A stretch of 64,000 bases of DNA from positions 1-64,000 of the forward strand of contig JAUNVP010000012.1 in NCBI GenBank assembly GCA_030537615.1, read 5' to 3'. Below, one piece after another: positions 1 through 8,361 of this stretch. How positions within the stretch are numbered: the first letter of the stretch is position 1; each line of letters begins with the position of its first letter. The DNA comes from Actinomycetaceae bacterium (lineage in GTDB: Bacteria; Actinomycetota; Actinomycetes; Actinomycetales; Actinomycetaceae). The notes below the pieces were generated by a model. That model saw only the letters and a program-made list of their open reading frames with translations. It searched no databases and was not told the DNA's origin. The position numbers and the translations under genes were made by a program.

Positions 1-60
1 AACCACCCACCAACTACACTCATAAACACAGTCCAACAAACAGGACCCACCACAGTCGCC

Positions 61-179
61 GTAGGCTCTCTGTAACCGCACCCGAATTCGTGAGGCAGAG
101 CCTATGACCTGGGAAATTGCGGTTAGGCAGAGGGTATACCCCCTCGTGGACTCTCTCCTGTGGCCGTAGGCTCTGCCTT
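61..179. repeat. Intergenic repeat cluster A (46-bp hairpin element plus degenerate units)
   Basis: Positions 61-106 hold an inverted pair: TAGGCTCT at 62-69 and AGAGCCTA at 97-104, separated by CCGAATTCG-containing sequence. The 46 bp match 5931-5976 with only four differences. A degenerate copy (GGCAGAGGGTAT) follows near 126-137, and another forward unit, CGTAGGCTCTGCCTT, at 165-179. There is no gene between position 1 and the stop of the hexosaminidase gene at 232; positions 1-60 show nothing I recognise. Confidence 0.85.
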
Positions 180-231
180 CCGTGCGCCGGCACCGATGCC
201 GTCGAGCAGTTCGGAGGCATAAAGAACGAGT

Positions 232-1428
232 CTATTGGCGCGTTTTGAGGGCGCGAGTCAGCACCTCGTATTCGGCCTCCACTCGCTCAACGTTGTCGGC
301 GGCCTGCGGATTGAACATGCGTTCGCTGACGGCCAGTAGCCGGGGGAAGGCCATGTCGAGTAAATCGGCCTCATCGAGGATGAACTCGGACCACAGGCAC
401 GCCTGGACTCCAATGCAACGAGAGTCCTCGGCCTCCGGCCACGGCGTTGAGAGAATATCGGCCACCGAAATTCCCGGGATCATGCCCTTTTGCTGCTGGG
501 GAGCGTCAGGGTCGATCCGGTTAAGGTAGAGGGAACGGGCATCGGCGTAGACGTAAGGATTAATTGACTGAGCGATACGGTTCATGCCGCGTTCTTCATC
601 CCAGGCAAACATAAGGATGTTTGGATCATCGGTGATTTGGCAAATCTCATCCCAGCCGGCTACGCGCCGACCGCGAGCGCGCACTCGATCAGCCACCGCG
701 TCCAAAAACCAGGTTTGAATTTCGGGGACTGATTTTAGGCCCCGCAGTTTCAACCACTTGTCGATGTCCGGGTCGGTTGCCCACTGGTCGTAGGCACATT
801 CGTCGCCACCAACATGGATGGTTGATCCGGGGAAGAGGTCGATGATGCGATCGACGGCTGTAAGCACGAACTCCAATGCTTCATCGGTTGGCCACAGCAG
901 GTCGTTTTGAGCCGGCCACCGCTGATCATCTCGCATTGAGTGCTTCGGTAGGGGAGCGCTGTTCGGGCGTCCAAACTGTGGGTAGGCTTCGATAGCCGCC
1001 ATCATGTGACCGGGAATATCGACCTCGGGCAAGATCTCGATACCGCGATCTGCGGCGTAGGCGATCAGGTGTTGAATCTCGCTGTCCGTGTAATACCCGG
1101 CAGTCCACTTCGAGGGGGCCTCTTGTGCCGCTCGCTCGATAGTTTCTCCGGCCTCATTTGTGTAGTTATCGAATCGGGATCGAGGGCGATAGGCGGCGAC
1201 TTCAGTCAGTCGTGGGTAGTCAGGAACATCGAAGCGCCACCCGGCATCATCGGTTAAATGCCAGTGAAGGCGGTTAAAGCCGTAGCGGTGGGCCAGATCA
1301 ATGAAGAGCTCGATGGTGGAAACCGAGAAGCAGGTGCGGGCGGAGTCGATCATTAGACCGCGCCATTCGTGTAGTGGTTTCCTGCCCTCGACAGGGCCGA
1401 TGAGTGAAGGAGGTAGTTGAGAGAGCAA
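232..1428 (-). CDS. Beta-N-acetylhexosaminidase, GH20, catalytic domain only
   Basis: A 398-residue glycoside hydrolase family 20 enzyme, expected to release terminal GlcNAc or GalNAc from oligosaccharides. The catalytic pair is visible in HVGGDECAYDQW (Asp209-Glu210), and the (beta/alpha)8 core starts almost at the N-terminus (WRGLMIDSAR). The usual N-terminal GH20b domain and any signal peptide are absent, so it probably acts in the cytoplasm on sugars imported by the adjacent ABC system. The start is a TTG at 1428, three bases after the permease stop and preceded by AAAGGA, which indicates translational coupling. It is the last gene of a minus-strand operon beginning at 4566. GH20 membership is clear; the exact substrate is inferred. 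Confidence 0.9.
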   Translation of the reverse strand: MLSQLPPSLIGPVEGRKPLHEWRGLMIDSARTCFSVSTIELFIDLAHRYGFNRLHWHLTDDAGWRFDVPDYPRLTEVAAYRPRSRFDNYTNEAGETIERAAQEAPSKWTAGYYTDSEIQHLIAYAADRGIEILPEVDIPGHMMAAIEAYPQFGRPNSAPLPKHSMRDDQRWPAQNDLLWPTDEALEFVLTAVDRIIDLFPGSTIHVGGDECAYDQWATDPDIDKWLKLRGLKSVPEIQTWFLDAVADRVRARGRRVAGWDEICQITDDPNILMFAWDEERGMNRIAQSINPYVYADARSLYLNRIDPDAPQQQKGMIPGISVADILSTPWPEAEDSRCIGVQACLWSEFILDEADLLDMAFPRLLAVSERMFNPQAADNVERVEAEYEVLTRALKTRQ

Positions 1429-1431
1429 TTT

Positions 1432-2298
1432 CTATCCTTTGACTGCGCCAGCAACCATGCCTTGCGAAAGCTTGTTTTGGATTAAGACGAAGATGATAAT
1501 CACCGGGATTGCGATGAGCGTGGCACCGGCCATCACTCCGCCCCAATCGGTTGATTTCAGTCCCTGCTGGAAGGATTGGAGCCAGATGGGAAGTGTGACC
1601 GACGCATCCTTCGATAACACGATGAGGGCGAGCGTGTACTCGTTCCATGCGAAGAGGAAACCGAATACTGACGTAGCGATGATGCCGGGAGCAAGAAGTG
1701 GCAGTGTGACGCGTAAAAATGCCGTGAGGCGTGAGCAGCCATCAACCATGGCGGCCTCTTCCAGCTCGATGGGAATCCCGTCAACGAATCCGCGCATCAT
1801 CCAGGTGATAAATGGGACGATGGAACCGATATAGAGGATTGATAGTCCGATAACCGAGTTCAACAGCCCCCAGCCATCGAGCATCCGGTATTGGGAAATG
1901 AAGAGAGCTTCGGCGGGAATCATCTGCACAATGAGGATCGACATGATCATGATTGTGCGGCCTCGAAAACGGAACCGCGACAGGGCCATTGCCGCCAGCA
2001 AAGAACAGGTCGCTCCGAACAGAACGGTTAAGCCCGCGGCGGTCAATGAGGCGCGAAGTGCGGGCCAGAACGTCGGGTTGGACAGTGCCGATTGGAAGTT
2101 ATCCCAGGTAAACATGTGCGGCACCAGGTGTGGCGGCCACGACAGTAGTTCTGATTCTGATTGGAAGGCCGAGTTCACCATCCAGTAGACGGGGATCAGC
2201 CACAGTAGAGCGAGCAGTATACCCGCAGTATTTGCAATGGGATTCTTGAACAGAGTGCGATTTTTCTTTATCTTCGACTGTGCTTGCGAGGTCGTCAT
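1432..2298 (-). CDS. ABC sugar transporter permease, MalG type
   Basis: A 288-residue inner-membrane permease of the carbohydrate uptake (CUT1) ABC family, with about six hydrophobic segments. The cytoplasmic EAA loop is visible as EEAAMVDGCSRLTAFLRVTLP, where the conserved EAA...G contacts the ATPase. The start ATG overlaps the stop of the upstream permease (TAATG at 2296-2300), so the two are translated together. With its partner it forms the membrane channel for the sugar delivered by the lipoprotein at 3283-4566. The neighbouring GH20 enzyme suggests N-acetylglucosamine oligomers or a similar amino-sugar oligosaccharide. No ATP-binding subunit is encoded in the cluster. Confidence 0.9.
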   Translation of the reverse strand: MTTSQAQSKIKKNRTLFKNPIANTAGILLALLWLIPVYWMVNSAFQSESELLSWPPHLVPHMFTWDNFQSALSNPTFWPALRASLTAAGLTVLFGATCSLLAAMALSRFRFRGRTIMIMSILIVQMIPAEALFISQYRMLDGWGLLNSVIGLSILYIGSIVPFITWMMRGFVDGIPIELEEAAMVDGCSRLTAFLRVTLPLLAPGIIATSVFGFLFAWNEYTLALIVLSKDASVTLPIWLQSFQQGLKSTDWGGVMAGATLIAIPVIIIFVLIQNKLSQGMVAGAVKG

Positions 2299-3263
2299 TA
2301 GTCGACGCCTCCTTGCTTGTAGAGCATGTGAAGGTACTTCGAGGTGAGGACAAGAGTGAGTACGAGAATGACCATAGCGAGGGCCGAAGCAACGCCGTAG
2401 TTACCCTGCGCGATACCCGTTTGGTACACGTAGGTACCAAGTAGGTTGGTTTCTTTGGCGATTCCTCCGCCTTGCTGGAGGACGTATATCTGGGTGAATA
2501 CTCGCAGATCCCAGATCACTTGGAGGACGCCGATGAGGGCAATGACAGGAGCGATCATGGGGAGCATGATTTGGGTGAGCACCTGGCGGGAGCTCGCGCC
2601 GTCGATTTGCGCGGCCTCGATAATGTCGCCGGGGACTTGGGCGAGGGCGGCGTAAATGGTGATACACACCAGCGGGATTGACGCCCAGATGATGATGGCA
2701 GAGGCAATAAGGTAGAAGGTCCAGTAACTCGTTGCCAGCCAGTTGAATCCTTTGAAACCGGTGAGCCCCAGAGAATAGAGCACGTAGTTAACGAGTCCCG
2801 AGCGGGTTTCGATCAGCCACTGCCACACGGTGAGAGAAGCGAGTGCGGGCATAGCCCACACGACGATGAGGGTGGTGTTGAAAAAGGTGCGAACTGCGGG
2901 GGACATCCTCAGCATGAGGACGGACATCAAGACTCCAAGAAGCATGGTGATGCCCGCTGTCCAGGCGCAAAATGCGACCGACTTAAAGAATACTGTCCAG
3001 AAGTAGGGGTCGGAGAGTATCTCCGCGTAGTTCCCCAACCCTGCCCATTCGGCAGGAGCACCGAACTGCTGAGCAAGGCCGAAGTGCTGGAATGACATGA
3101 TTGTTTGGCGCACCAGCGGGTATCCCAGGGCGACAAGAACCATGAATATTGCCGGCGCTAACAGTAGCCAAGGAGCGAGTAGCTTTCTGAGGTGCTTGGC
3201 TCGCGTAGCTTGCCTATCGTGTGATTGCCGAGCTGGTTTCGACAGGGTTGGGGAATGCGACAC
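2298..3263 (-). CDS. ABC sugar transporter permease, MalF type
   Basis: A 321-residue membrane permease of the CUT1 family, partner of the MalG-type permease downstream. The N-terminus is basic and polar (about 30 residues), followed by hydrophobic segments starting at LLAPWLLLAPAIFMVLVAL. The EAA-loop is seen as IIEAAQIDGASSRQVLTQIMLP. The start is GTG at 3263, with GAGAGG five bases upstream; the preceding gene (binding protein) ends 19 bases earlier. Assignment as half of a sugar importer channel follows from family knowledge and operon position. The substrate is inferred from the GH20 gene. Confidence 0.9.
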   Translation of the reverse strand: MSHSPTLSKPARQSHDRQATRAKHLRKLLAPWLLLAPAIFMVLVALGYPLVRQTIMSFQHFGLAQQFGAPAEWAGLGNYAEILSDPYFWTVFFKSVAFCAWTAGITMLLGVLMSVLMLRMSPAVRTFFNTTLIVVWAMPALASLTVWQWLIETRSGLVNYVLYSLGLTGFKGFNWLATSYWTFYLIASAIIIWASIPLVCITIYAALAQVPGDIIEAAQIDGASSRQVLTQIMLPMIAPVIALIGVLQVIWDLRVFTQIYVLQQGGGIAKETNLLGTYVYQTGIAQGNYGVASALAMVILVLTLVLTSKYLHMLYKQGGVD

Positions 3264-3282
3264 GGTAACCTCTCAGTCGGTG

Positions 3283-4566
3283 TTACTTCTGGTTGAGTAG
3301 GGTGTCGAGTTGTTCGTTGAACTCTTGGGCGGTCTTCTGTAGATCTTCACCCTTAGCAATATGGGTGTAGAAATCATTGACCGCGTTATCGCCGACTGCC
3401 ACGCCCCACTGCGGGGTGTTGGGGGTGAGCTTCGAGTGAGCCACAACGTCGGCAGCGATTTCACCGAAGGCTCCAGCTACATCGGATCCGAGCTTCGTAT
3501 TTCCAGGAACCCAGCCGTCCTTGGCGATGAGCTTTTGGAATCCTTCTGAGAAGATTACTTCGAGGGCGCGCTTGGCAAGCTCCGGATTCTGGGAGTTGGT
3601 TGCCATAGCAATGTTCGACCCTCCAGCAAATGAGGCGCCGGGAACGCCGGGTTCTTCAGATGGAATGGCGAAGATGCCTACTTTGTCTTCATCCCAGAGT
3701 TTCTGATCGATCTTCACACCGATATTGCCGGTGCCGATGAGAATGCCAACTTGGCCTTCGTTGAAGTAGCGTTCAAAGGACTTTTGGCTGGCTTGGGAGT
3801 CAAGGCCAAAGTGAGTGCCGTTGGCAAACAGATCCTGCGCCATCTCGAGGGCCTTCATTGATTCGGGTGTGGTTACTTGTGCTACCCACTTGTCGCCTTC
3901 TTTTTTGGCGTATTCGAATCCGGCGGGGAAGAGGAAGGATTCAACACCGTGGGCATCGACAGCAGCAAAGTAGAGACCGGAGAAATCTTCAACTCCTTCA
4001 GGGTTAGCTTGCTGAAGAGCGATTGCGGCGTCTTTGAACTCCGTGATGGTCTTGGGAACGTCAATACCGGCCTGTTCGAACAGATCCTTGCGGTAGTACA
4101 CGCCGCGCGCACCAGCGTAGAGCGGGTATGCGTAGATCTTGCCGTCAACAGTCGAGGCATCAACAAACGATTGAATCAGGTCGTCGCCGCCGAGTGTCTC
4201 TCGCAAATCGGTGACGTCAGCGAAAGCGCCAACTGTGGTGAATGAGGTGGTTTGCGTGTTGCCGATCTCGACGAGGTCGGGGCTTTCGTTCTTTGAGGCG
4301 AGCGAAGTCTGGAGCTTAGAAACGATACCGTCCCACTGCTGTACTTCGACTTTGAGCTCGTTTCCAGGATTCGCTTTGGCGAACTCATCCACGAGGTACT
4401 GTTGCGCTTCGTCAGAAATGGATCCTTCCATGAACCAGACGCGAACAGTCTGACCGCTTTGTGATTCGGCTTCAGATGAGCCGGGCTCCGAATCTTTGGA
4501 GCAGCCCGCTACTCCAAAAGCTAGGGAAGCGGCCGCGGCGAGGGCGGCGATCTTCCGGAACTTCAT
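3283..4566 (-). CDS. Extracellular sugar-binding lipoprotein of ABC transporter
   Basis: A 427-residue substrate-binding protein (SBP family 1). The N-terminus MKFRKIAALAAAASLAFG is a lipoprotein signal peptide ending in the lipobox VAGC, so the mature protein should be lipid-anchored outside the membrane. A Ser/Glu-rich linker follows. The start at 4566 is chosen because GGAGG lies just upstream; a longer reading from 4602 would bury the signal peptide. It is the first gene of the operon binding protein, two permeases, GH20. A promoter-like TTGACA / GACGAT pair lies in the divergent region before it. It likely delivers amino-sugar oligosaccharides to the two permeases, which is inference from the GH20 neighbour. 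Confidence 0.92.
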   Translation of the reverse strand: MKFRKIAALAAAASLAFGVAGCSKDSEPGSSEAESQSGQTVRVWFMEGSISDEAQQYLVDEFAKANPGNELKVEVQQWDGIVSKLQTSLASKNESPDLVEIGNTQTTSFTTVGAFADVTDLRETLGGDDLIQSFVDASTVDGKIYAYPLYAGARGVYYRKDLFEQAGIDVPKTITEFKDAAIALQQANPEGVEDFSGLYFAAVDAHGVESFLFPAGFEYAKKEGDKWVAQVTTPESMKALEMAQDLFANGTHFGLDSQASQKSFERYFNEGQVGILIGTGNIGVKIDQKLWDEDKVGIFAIPSEEPGVPGASFAGGSNIAMATNSQNPELAKRALEVIFSEGFQKLIAKDGWVPGNTKLGSDVAGAFGEIAADVVAHSKLTPNTPQWGVAVGDNAVNDFYTHIAKGEDLQKTAQEFNEQLDTLLNQK

Positions 4567-4629
4567 TATTCCTCCATTGGCTTGAGATAGACGAGGGCGC
4601 ACGTCTGCGTTGAAAAGCGCCTTAGTAAT

Positions 4630-4678
4630 ATCGTCTCGACCACATTCGCAACTGTCAAGTTACTTTACAAAACTGTAA
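4630..4678 (-). promoter_or_regulatory. Promoter of the sugar-uptake operon with possible ROK operator
   Basis: On the minus strand, TTGACA (4653-4658) and GACGAT (4630-4635) are 17 bases apart, upstream of the binding-protein gene. Immediately beside the -35, a TTAC-N11-GTAA dyad (about 4660-4678) could be a binding site for the divergently encoded ROK regulator. The promoter spacing is seen directly; the operator role is inference. Confidence 0.45.
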
Positions 4679-4752
4679 TCTGGGTGCGTGTGGAATTCGC
4701 TATCAAAATAGGGTCATCCTTTACACTGGGAGCAGGCGTACTAGGAGGTGCG

Positions 4753-5934
4753 ATGAGCGAGCTTCCCATCAATGCTCGGCGGCTACTTGAACTTCTCATT
4801 CGTGATGGCTCAGCGTATCGGGCTGATATTGCACGAAGTCTCAAAGTGTCGCGCACAACGGCCTCCAATCTGTCCAACCAACTCGAGTCCCTCGGTCTGA
4901 TCGAAGAGGTTACTGTTGGCTCGCCCGGTGTCTTAAAAACACATTTGGGTGTGACAACAGAGGTAGGAGTCTTAGCTTCGGTGATGTTTGAAGCGGCATC
5001 TGTCATGGCCGTCGTCACCACCTTGGATGGGCGCACCCTGGCTGAAAAAGCGTTGCGGATTGATGAGCGTGGTACTGTCGAGCAACGGCTAGAGGCTGGC
5101 GCCGACTTGCTACGGGAGTGTTTGCGGGTTGCGTCGCCGGCTCCACTAACGATTAATGCGCTTCACTTGGCGGTTGATACGCAGATGGATAAGAGTACCG
5201 GACGGGTGTATGAAACTCCGGCTTCACGTCGATGGGTAGGAGTGAACCCAAAGGAGTATTTCGTTAAGGCATTTGACACTCTGGTGTTTGTTCAGAACTC
5301 TGCGCGACTACATGCTCTGGCGGAATACCTGTGGGGTGGTTTATCTAATTTGAGTGATTTGCTCTACGTGCAAATCTCCTATGGTGTGTCAATGGGGCAT
5401 GTAGTTGACGGTGTTGTTCGCGATGGCTTCCGAGGCGGTTCGGGAGAAATCGGGCACGTCGTATATAACTGGGGTGGCCCGCTGTGTACATGCGGAAACT
5501 ACGGTTGTCTGATGCAGTATGTCTCTATTCCGGCCTTTGAAACTCAGGCGACACTGATGACGAACCGTCCTGTAACAATTGACCAGTTCGCTTTAGACGT
5601 GGCGGAAAAAGAGTCCTACACGCATGAGATCCTCGCCCGAGCATCTATTGTTTTCGGTCGAATGTTGACGGCGGTGTGTCACCTGGTCGATCCGGGAGTT
5701 ATTGTCTTGGGCGGAGAAATTAGCTCGTTGTCGGAGGATTTCGTCGAGGGGGTGCGCCAATATTTGCGTGAGCACACCTTGCCGCTGATTGGAAAGAACC
5801 TAGAGATTTCCGTCTCCGCCCTCAGCCCCGTTAAGGATAAGTCAATCGACCGAACCGTCTACGCCGGCATCGAATCGCTGAGATCGAACTCAGACGTCAT
5901 TCATCGCACCTTTGAACAGATCGAACAATCGTAG
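4753..5934 (+). CDS. ROK-family transcriptional regulator
   Basis: A 393-residue ROK protein (NagC/XylR-like). The N-terminal winged helix-turn-helix spans roughly residues 10-60 (RADIARSLKVSRTTASNLSN). The C-terminal sugar-kinase-like domain contains the zinc-binding motif CTCGNYGC after a GEIGH segment. ATG 4753 is preferred over the upstream GTG at 4684 because AGGAGGT precedes it. It is divergent from the amino-sugar uptake operon and most likely represses it, responding to an amino sugar or its phosphate; the effector is not visible. Its TAG stop (5932-5934) lies inside the left arm of an intergenic repeat. Confidence 0.9.
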   Translation: MSELPINARRLLELLIRDGSAYRADIARSLKVSRTTASNLSNQLESLGLIEEVTVGSPGVLKTHLGVTTEVGVLASVMFEAASVMAVVTTLDGRTLAEKALRIDERGTVEQRLEAGADLLRECLRVASPAPLTINALHLAVDTQMDKSTGRVYETPASRRWVGVNPKEYFVKAFDTLVFVQNSARLHALAEYLWGGLSNLSDLLYVQISYGVSMGHVVDGVVRDGFRGGSGEIGHVVYNWGGPLCTCGNYGCLMQYVSIPAFETQATLMTNRPVTIDQFALDVAEKESYTHEILARASIVFGRMLTAVCHLVDPGVIVLGGEISSLSEDFVEGVRQYLREHTLPLIGKNLEISVSALSPVKDKSIDRTVYAGIESLRSNSDVIHRTFEQIEQS

Positions 5935-5976
5935 GCTCTCTGTAGCCGCATCCGAATTCGTTAGGCAGAGCCTACG
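5931..5976. repeat. Intergenic repeat B: 46-bp inverted element between convergent genes
   Basis: The left arm GTAGGCTCTCTGTAGCCGCA (5931-5950) and the right arm TTAGGCAGAGCCTACG (5961-5976) can form a hairpin through TAGGCTCT and AGAGCCTA. The left arm supplies the TAG stop of the ROK gene, and the right arm, read on the other strand, supplies the TAG stop of the gene ending at 5972. It differs from 61-106 at four positions. It may act as a bidirectional terminator, although neither side has a T-tract. Confidence 0.85.
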
Positions 5977-6589
5977 GTGATTGGGGAGGGGCGGTAGGGC
6001 GCTCGCCACCCGGCTCGTCATCCGGTTTGTCACCCAGGCCTTCGCCCGGGTCGCCATCTGTGAAGGGGGCGAGTTCGTCGATTCCAGAAGCGCCGCCACT
6101 GTCGGCGCTACCGCTTTCGCCAGCGGCTCCAGCGTTCGGTTCAGTCTCATCGAGGCCGCTCGCTGGGGAAGTTTTCCTACCACCAGAATCGGAACCCGTA
6201 TTGTCGCCAGATTCTGACGTGTCACCAGCGGCGTCGGCCTCTTCCTGGCGCTTGCGCTGCAATTCTTTTTCGAGCTTCCATAGGAACTCGGGGTCATTGT
6301 CCGGGGCATTGATGGGGGCTTCGGTTCGTTGCCGCGACGGAAATTTTACGGCCGGATTCTCCGAGTACCAGATGCTGCGGTTGAGCTGTCCGCCACGCGC
6401 TTCTGCTTGCGTGACGCGAGAAATGATAATCCAGGCAATGCCGCCAATCGGCGTGAATAGGAGAACTATGAGTAGCCACAGTGCCTTGGGGAGCCTCGCA
6501 GGAAGTTCTTCGGATGGCGTGCGGATGCAGTCTGCCATCGCATAAATCGTGATGGCAAACGACAACACGAGTAAAACAACGCGGGCCAT
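5972..6589 (-). CDS. PLDc_N-type small membrane protein with long acidic tail
   Basis: A 205-residue protein. The first 65 residues carry two hydrophobic segments (VVLLVLSFAITIYAMADC and ALWLLIVLLFTPIGGIAWII), matching the cardiolipin-synthase N-terminal (PLDc_N) domain common in actinobacteria. The rest is polar, rich in Glu, Asp, Ser, Gly and Pro, and looks disordered. It has no phospholipase HKD motif, so it is not a synthase. ATG 6589 is preferred over GTG 6595 because GAGGTG precedes it. The function of stand-alone PLDc_N proteins is not established. Its stop codon comes from the right arm of the repeat at 5931-5976. Confidence 0.75.
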   Translation of the reverse strand: MARVVLLVLSFAITIYAMADCIRTPSEELPARLPKALWLLIVLLFTPIGGIAWIIISRVTQAEARGGQLNRSIWYSENPAVKFPSRQRTEAPINAPDNDPEFLWKLEKELQRKRQEEADAAGDTSESGDNTGSDSGGRKTSPASGLDETEPNAGAAGESGSADSGGASGIDELAPFTDGDPGEGLGDKPDDEPGGERPTAPPQSP

Positions 6590-6694
6590 AGTCACCTCAA
6601 GTTCAGTAAACGTGTGTCACCAGTTTAGGGCAGGAGGTCGCGGCGAGCATTTCGGTTCTGCCAGCTGACAGCAAATTCACACACTGATCGAAGA

Positions 6695-6712
6695 TTTGTT
6701 AAAAATAACAAA
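6695..6712. promoter_or_regulatory. Perfect palindromic operator, TTTGTTA-AAAA-TAACAAA
   Basis: A perfect 7-bp inverted repeat with a 4-bp spacer lies just upstream of the -35 element of the FGGY kinase operon. The likely ligand is the DeoR-family regulator encoded as the third gene of that operon (9401-10195); this is inference from position. Confidence 0.6.
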
Positions 6713-6719
6713 AAGAGTG

Positions 6720-6747
6720 TTGAATAGTGTGGTATGCGGGTTAGAAT
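6720..6747 (+). promoter_or_regulatory. Sigma-70 type promoter of the kinase operon
   Basis: TTGAAT (6720-6725) and TAGAAT (6742-6747) are separated by 16 bases. Transcription would start near 6754, giving a short leader before the kinase start at 6784. The palindrome at 6695-6712 sits directly upstream. Confidence 0.65.
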
Positions 6748-6783
6748 AAGAGTCGTTCAATGACGAATACGAAAGGTGCCCCC

Positions 6784-8352
6784 ATGTCCTCAACCCGCCT
6801 GACCGACGGACCACTCGTTGTCGCGATCGACTCATCGACAACCTCGACCAAAGCCATCGTTGTCGATGCCGGCGGAAACGTCTGGCATACCGCTAAACGC
6901 AACATTCAGCTCCACACCCCGGCAATGGACTACTACGAACACAATCCGATTCGGTGGTGGGAAACGACTCGAGCAACGATTGCCGAAGTGCTGTCCAAAC
7001 TGGATGCCTCCGATCGAGGACGTGTCGAAGCTATCGGCATCACGCATCAGCGCGAATCCTTTGCGCCTTTCGATAAGAACGGGCAGCCGCTGAGGAAAGG
7101 GATCCTTTGGCTCGATGGTCGCGCGACGAAGCAAATCCGCGAATACGGCAACGCGCATATTCATGAACTCTCCGGTAAACCCGCGGGCGTGACGCCCGCC
7201 ATTTACAAGATGGCGTGGGTGAAAGAAAATGAGCCGGAAGTATTCGACAAGGCCTACAAAATCGTCGACGTCCTCGGATACATCACGTGGAATCTCACCG
7301 GACAATGGGCCTCATCCCAGGCCGCAGCGGACTCTCTCGGTCTATTCGACATCAGGAAACGTGACTGGGCTGATGAACTTCTCGAGATTGCCGGCGTCAG
7401 GCGCGACCAGATGGCTGATCTCGTCACGCCCTCTCACGAAATCGCGCCCCTACGCGATGATCTTGCTGAAGAATGGGGTATCAAAGCTGTTCCAATTATT
7501 GCGGGACTCGGAGACGGACAGGCTGCCGGAATTGGGGCCGCCGCAGTCGAACCCGAAGTCGCCTACCTCAATCTCGGTACAGCAGTGAACGCCGGCGTTG
7601 AATCGGCCGACTACAAGTACGACCCGGTATTCCGTACGCACGTATCTGGAATTCCCGGAAACTATGTATTCGAAGTTCTCCAGTCCTCGGGCTCATATTT
7701 GGCCGGCTGGTTCCGCCAGTCACTCGGCGACCCGAAATTACTCGGTGAACCCGATCCGCAACTCGATGCCGCCGCCGCGGAGATCCCCGCCGGATCTGAG
7801 GGACTCGTGACGCTACCGTACTGGAACGCGGTGCAAAGCCCGTACTGGGATTCAGTTGCGCGCGGAGCTGTTGTCGGATGGCGCGGCACCCACTCCCGAG
7901 CGCACATGTATCGTTCAATTCTCGAATCTATCGGCTTTGAAATGCGCCTCAATCTCGATTCGCTAGAGGACGGTACGGGGGTCGCACTAGAGGGCGTTCG
8001 CGCAATGGGTGGTGGCACGAGGTCGATGCTGTGGCGGCAGATCATGGCCGACACCACCGGCCTGCCCATCACCGTATGCCTCGAAGATGAAATCTCCGCT
8101 CTCGGCGCCGCCGTCCTTGCCATGGCTGCAACGGGAACGTTCGGGTCGAACGATGTCGCTGAGGCGGCTAAGAACATGGCGCGATTTGGAGAAACAATCG
8201 AACCGGACATGGCGTTGCACGAACAGTACCAGGAGATTGCTGACGTCCAACGCGGGCTTTACCCTAAGCTCAAAGACACGTTCGAAAAGCTCCATACTCT
8301 CGCCGAACGCAATCCATCAACTAAACCGGAATCGCCGGCAGCAGAACTCTAG
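6784..8352 (+). CDS. FGGY-family carbohydrate/polyol kinase
   Basis: A 522-residue kinase of the FGGY family (xylulokinase/glycerol kinase/erythritol kinase group). The N-terminal phosphate-binding motif VVAIDSSTTSTKAIV, the ADSLG region and the C-terminal ATP-binding segment VRAMGGGTRSMLWRQIMAD are all visible. ATG 6784 has GAAAGGTG upstream, whereas the in-frame ATG at 6760 lacks a ribosome site. It is followed after nine bases by a GpsA-like dehydrogenase and then a DeoR regulator. This suggests phosphorylation of a polyol or ketose followed by oxidation of the phosphate. The substrate cannot be fixed from sequence; glycerol, erythritol/threitol or a pentulose are candidates. Confidence 0.88.
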   Translation: MSSTRLTDGPLVVAIDSSTTSTKAIVVDAGGNVWHTAKRNIQLHTPAMDYYEHNPIRWWETTRATIAEVLSKLDASDRGRVEAIGITHQRESFAPFDKNGQPLRKGILWLDGRATKQIREYGNAHIHELSGKPAGVTPAIYKMAWVKENEPEVFDKAYKIVDVLGYITWNLTGQWASSQAAADSLGLFDIRKRDWADELLEIAGVRRDQMADLVTPSHEIAPLRDDLAEEWGIKAVPIIAGLGDGQAAGIGAAAVEPEVAYLNLGTAVNAGVESADYKYDPVFRTHVSGIPGNYVFEVLQSSGSYLAGWFRQSLGDPKLLGEPDPQLDAAAAEIPAGSEGLVTLPYWNAVQSPYWDSVARGAVVGWRGTHSRAHMYRSILESIGFEMRLNLDSLEDGTGVALEGVRAMGGGTRSMLWRQIMADTTGLPITVCLEDEISALGAAVLAMAATGTFGSNDVAEAAKNMARFGETIEPDMALHEQYQEIADVQRGLYPKLKDTFEKLHTLAERNPSTKPESPAAEL

Positions 8353-8361
8353 GAGAAAACC

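Noticed and set aside
20-220. Open frames across the repeat at 1-220
   Set aside because: Their sequence is the repeat read as protein (the same peptide motif appears in the shadow frame at 5890-6309), so they are not genes.
5931-5976. Standard rho-independent terminator
   Set aside because: The arms can pair, but there is no T-run on either side and copies occur between divergent genes, so I list it as a repeat instead.
5972-6589. Cardiolipin synthase
   Set aside because: Only the N-terminal membrane domain is present; the HKD catalytic motifs are missing.
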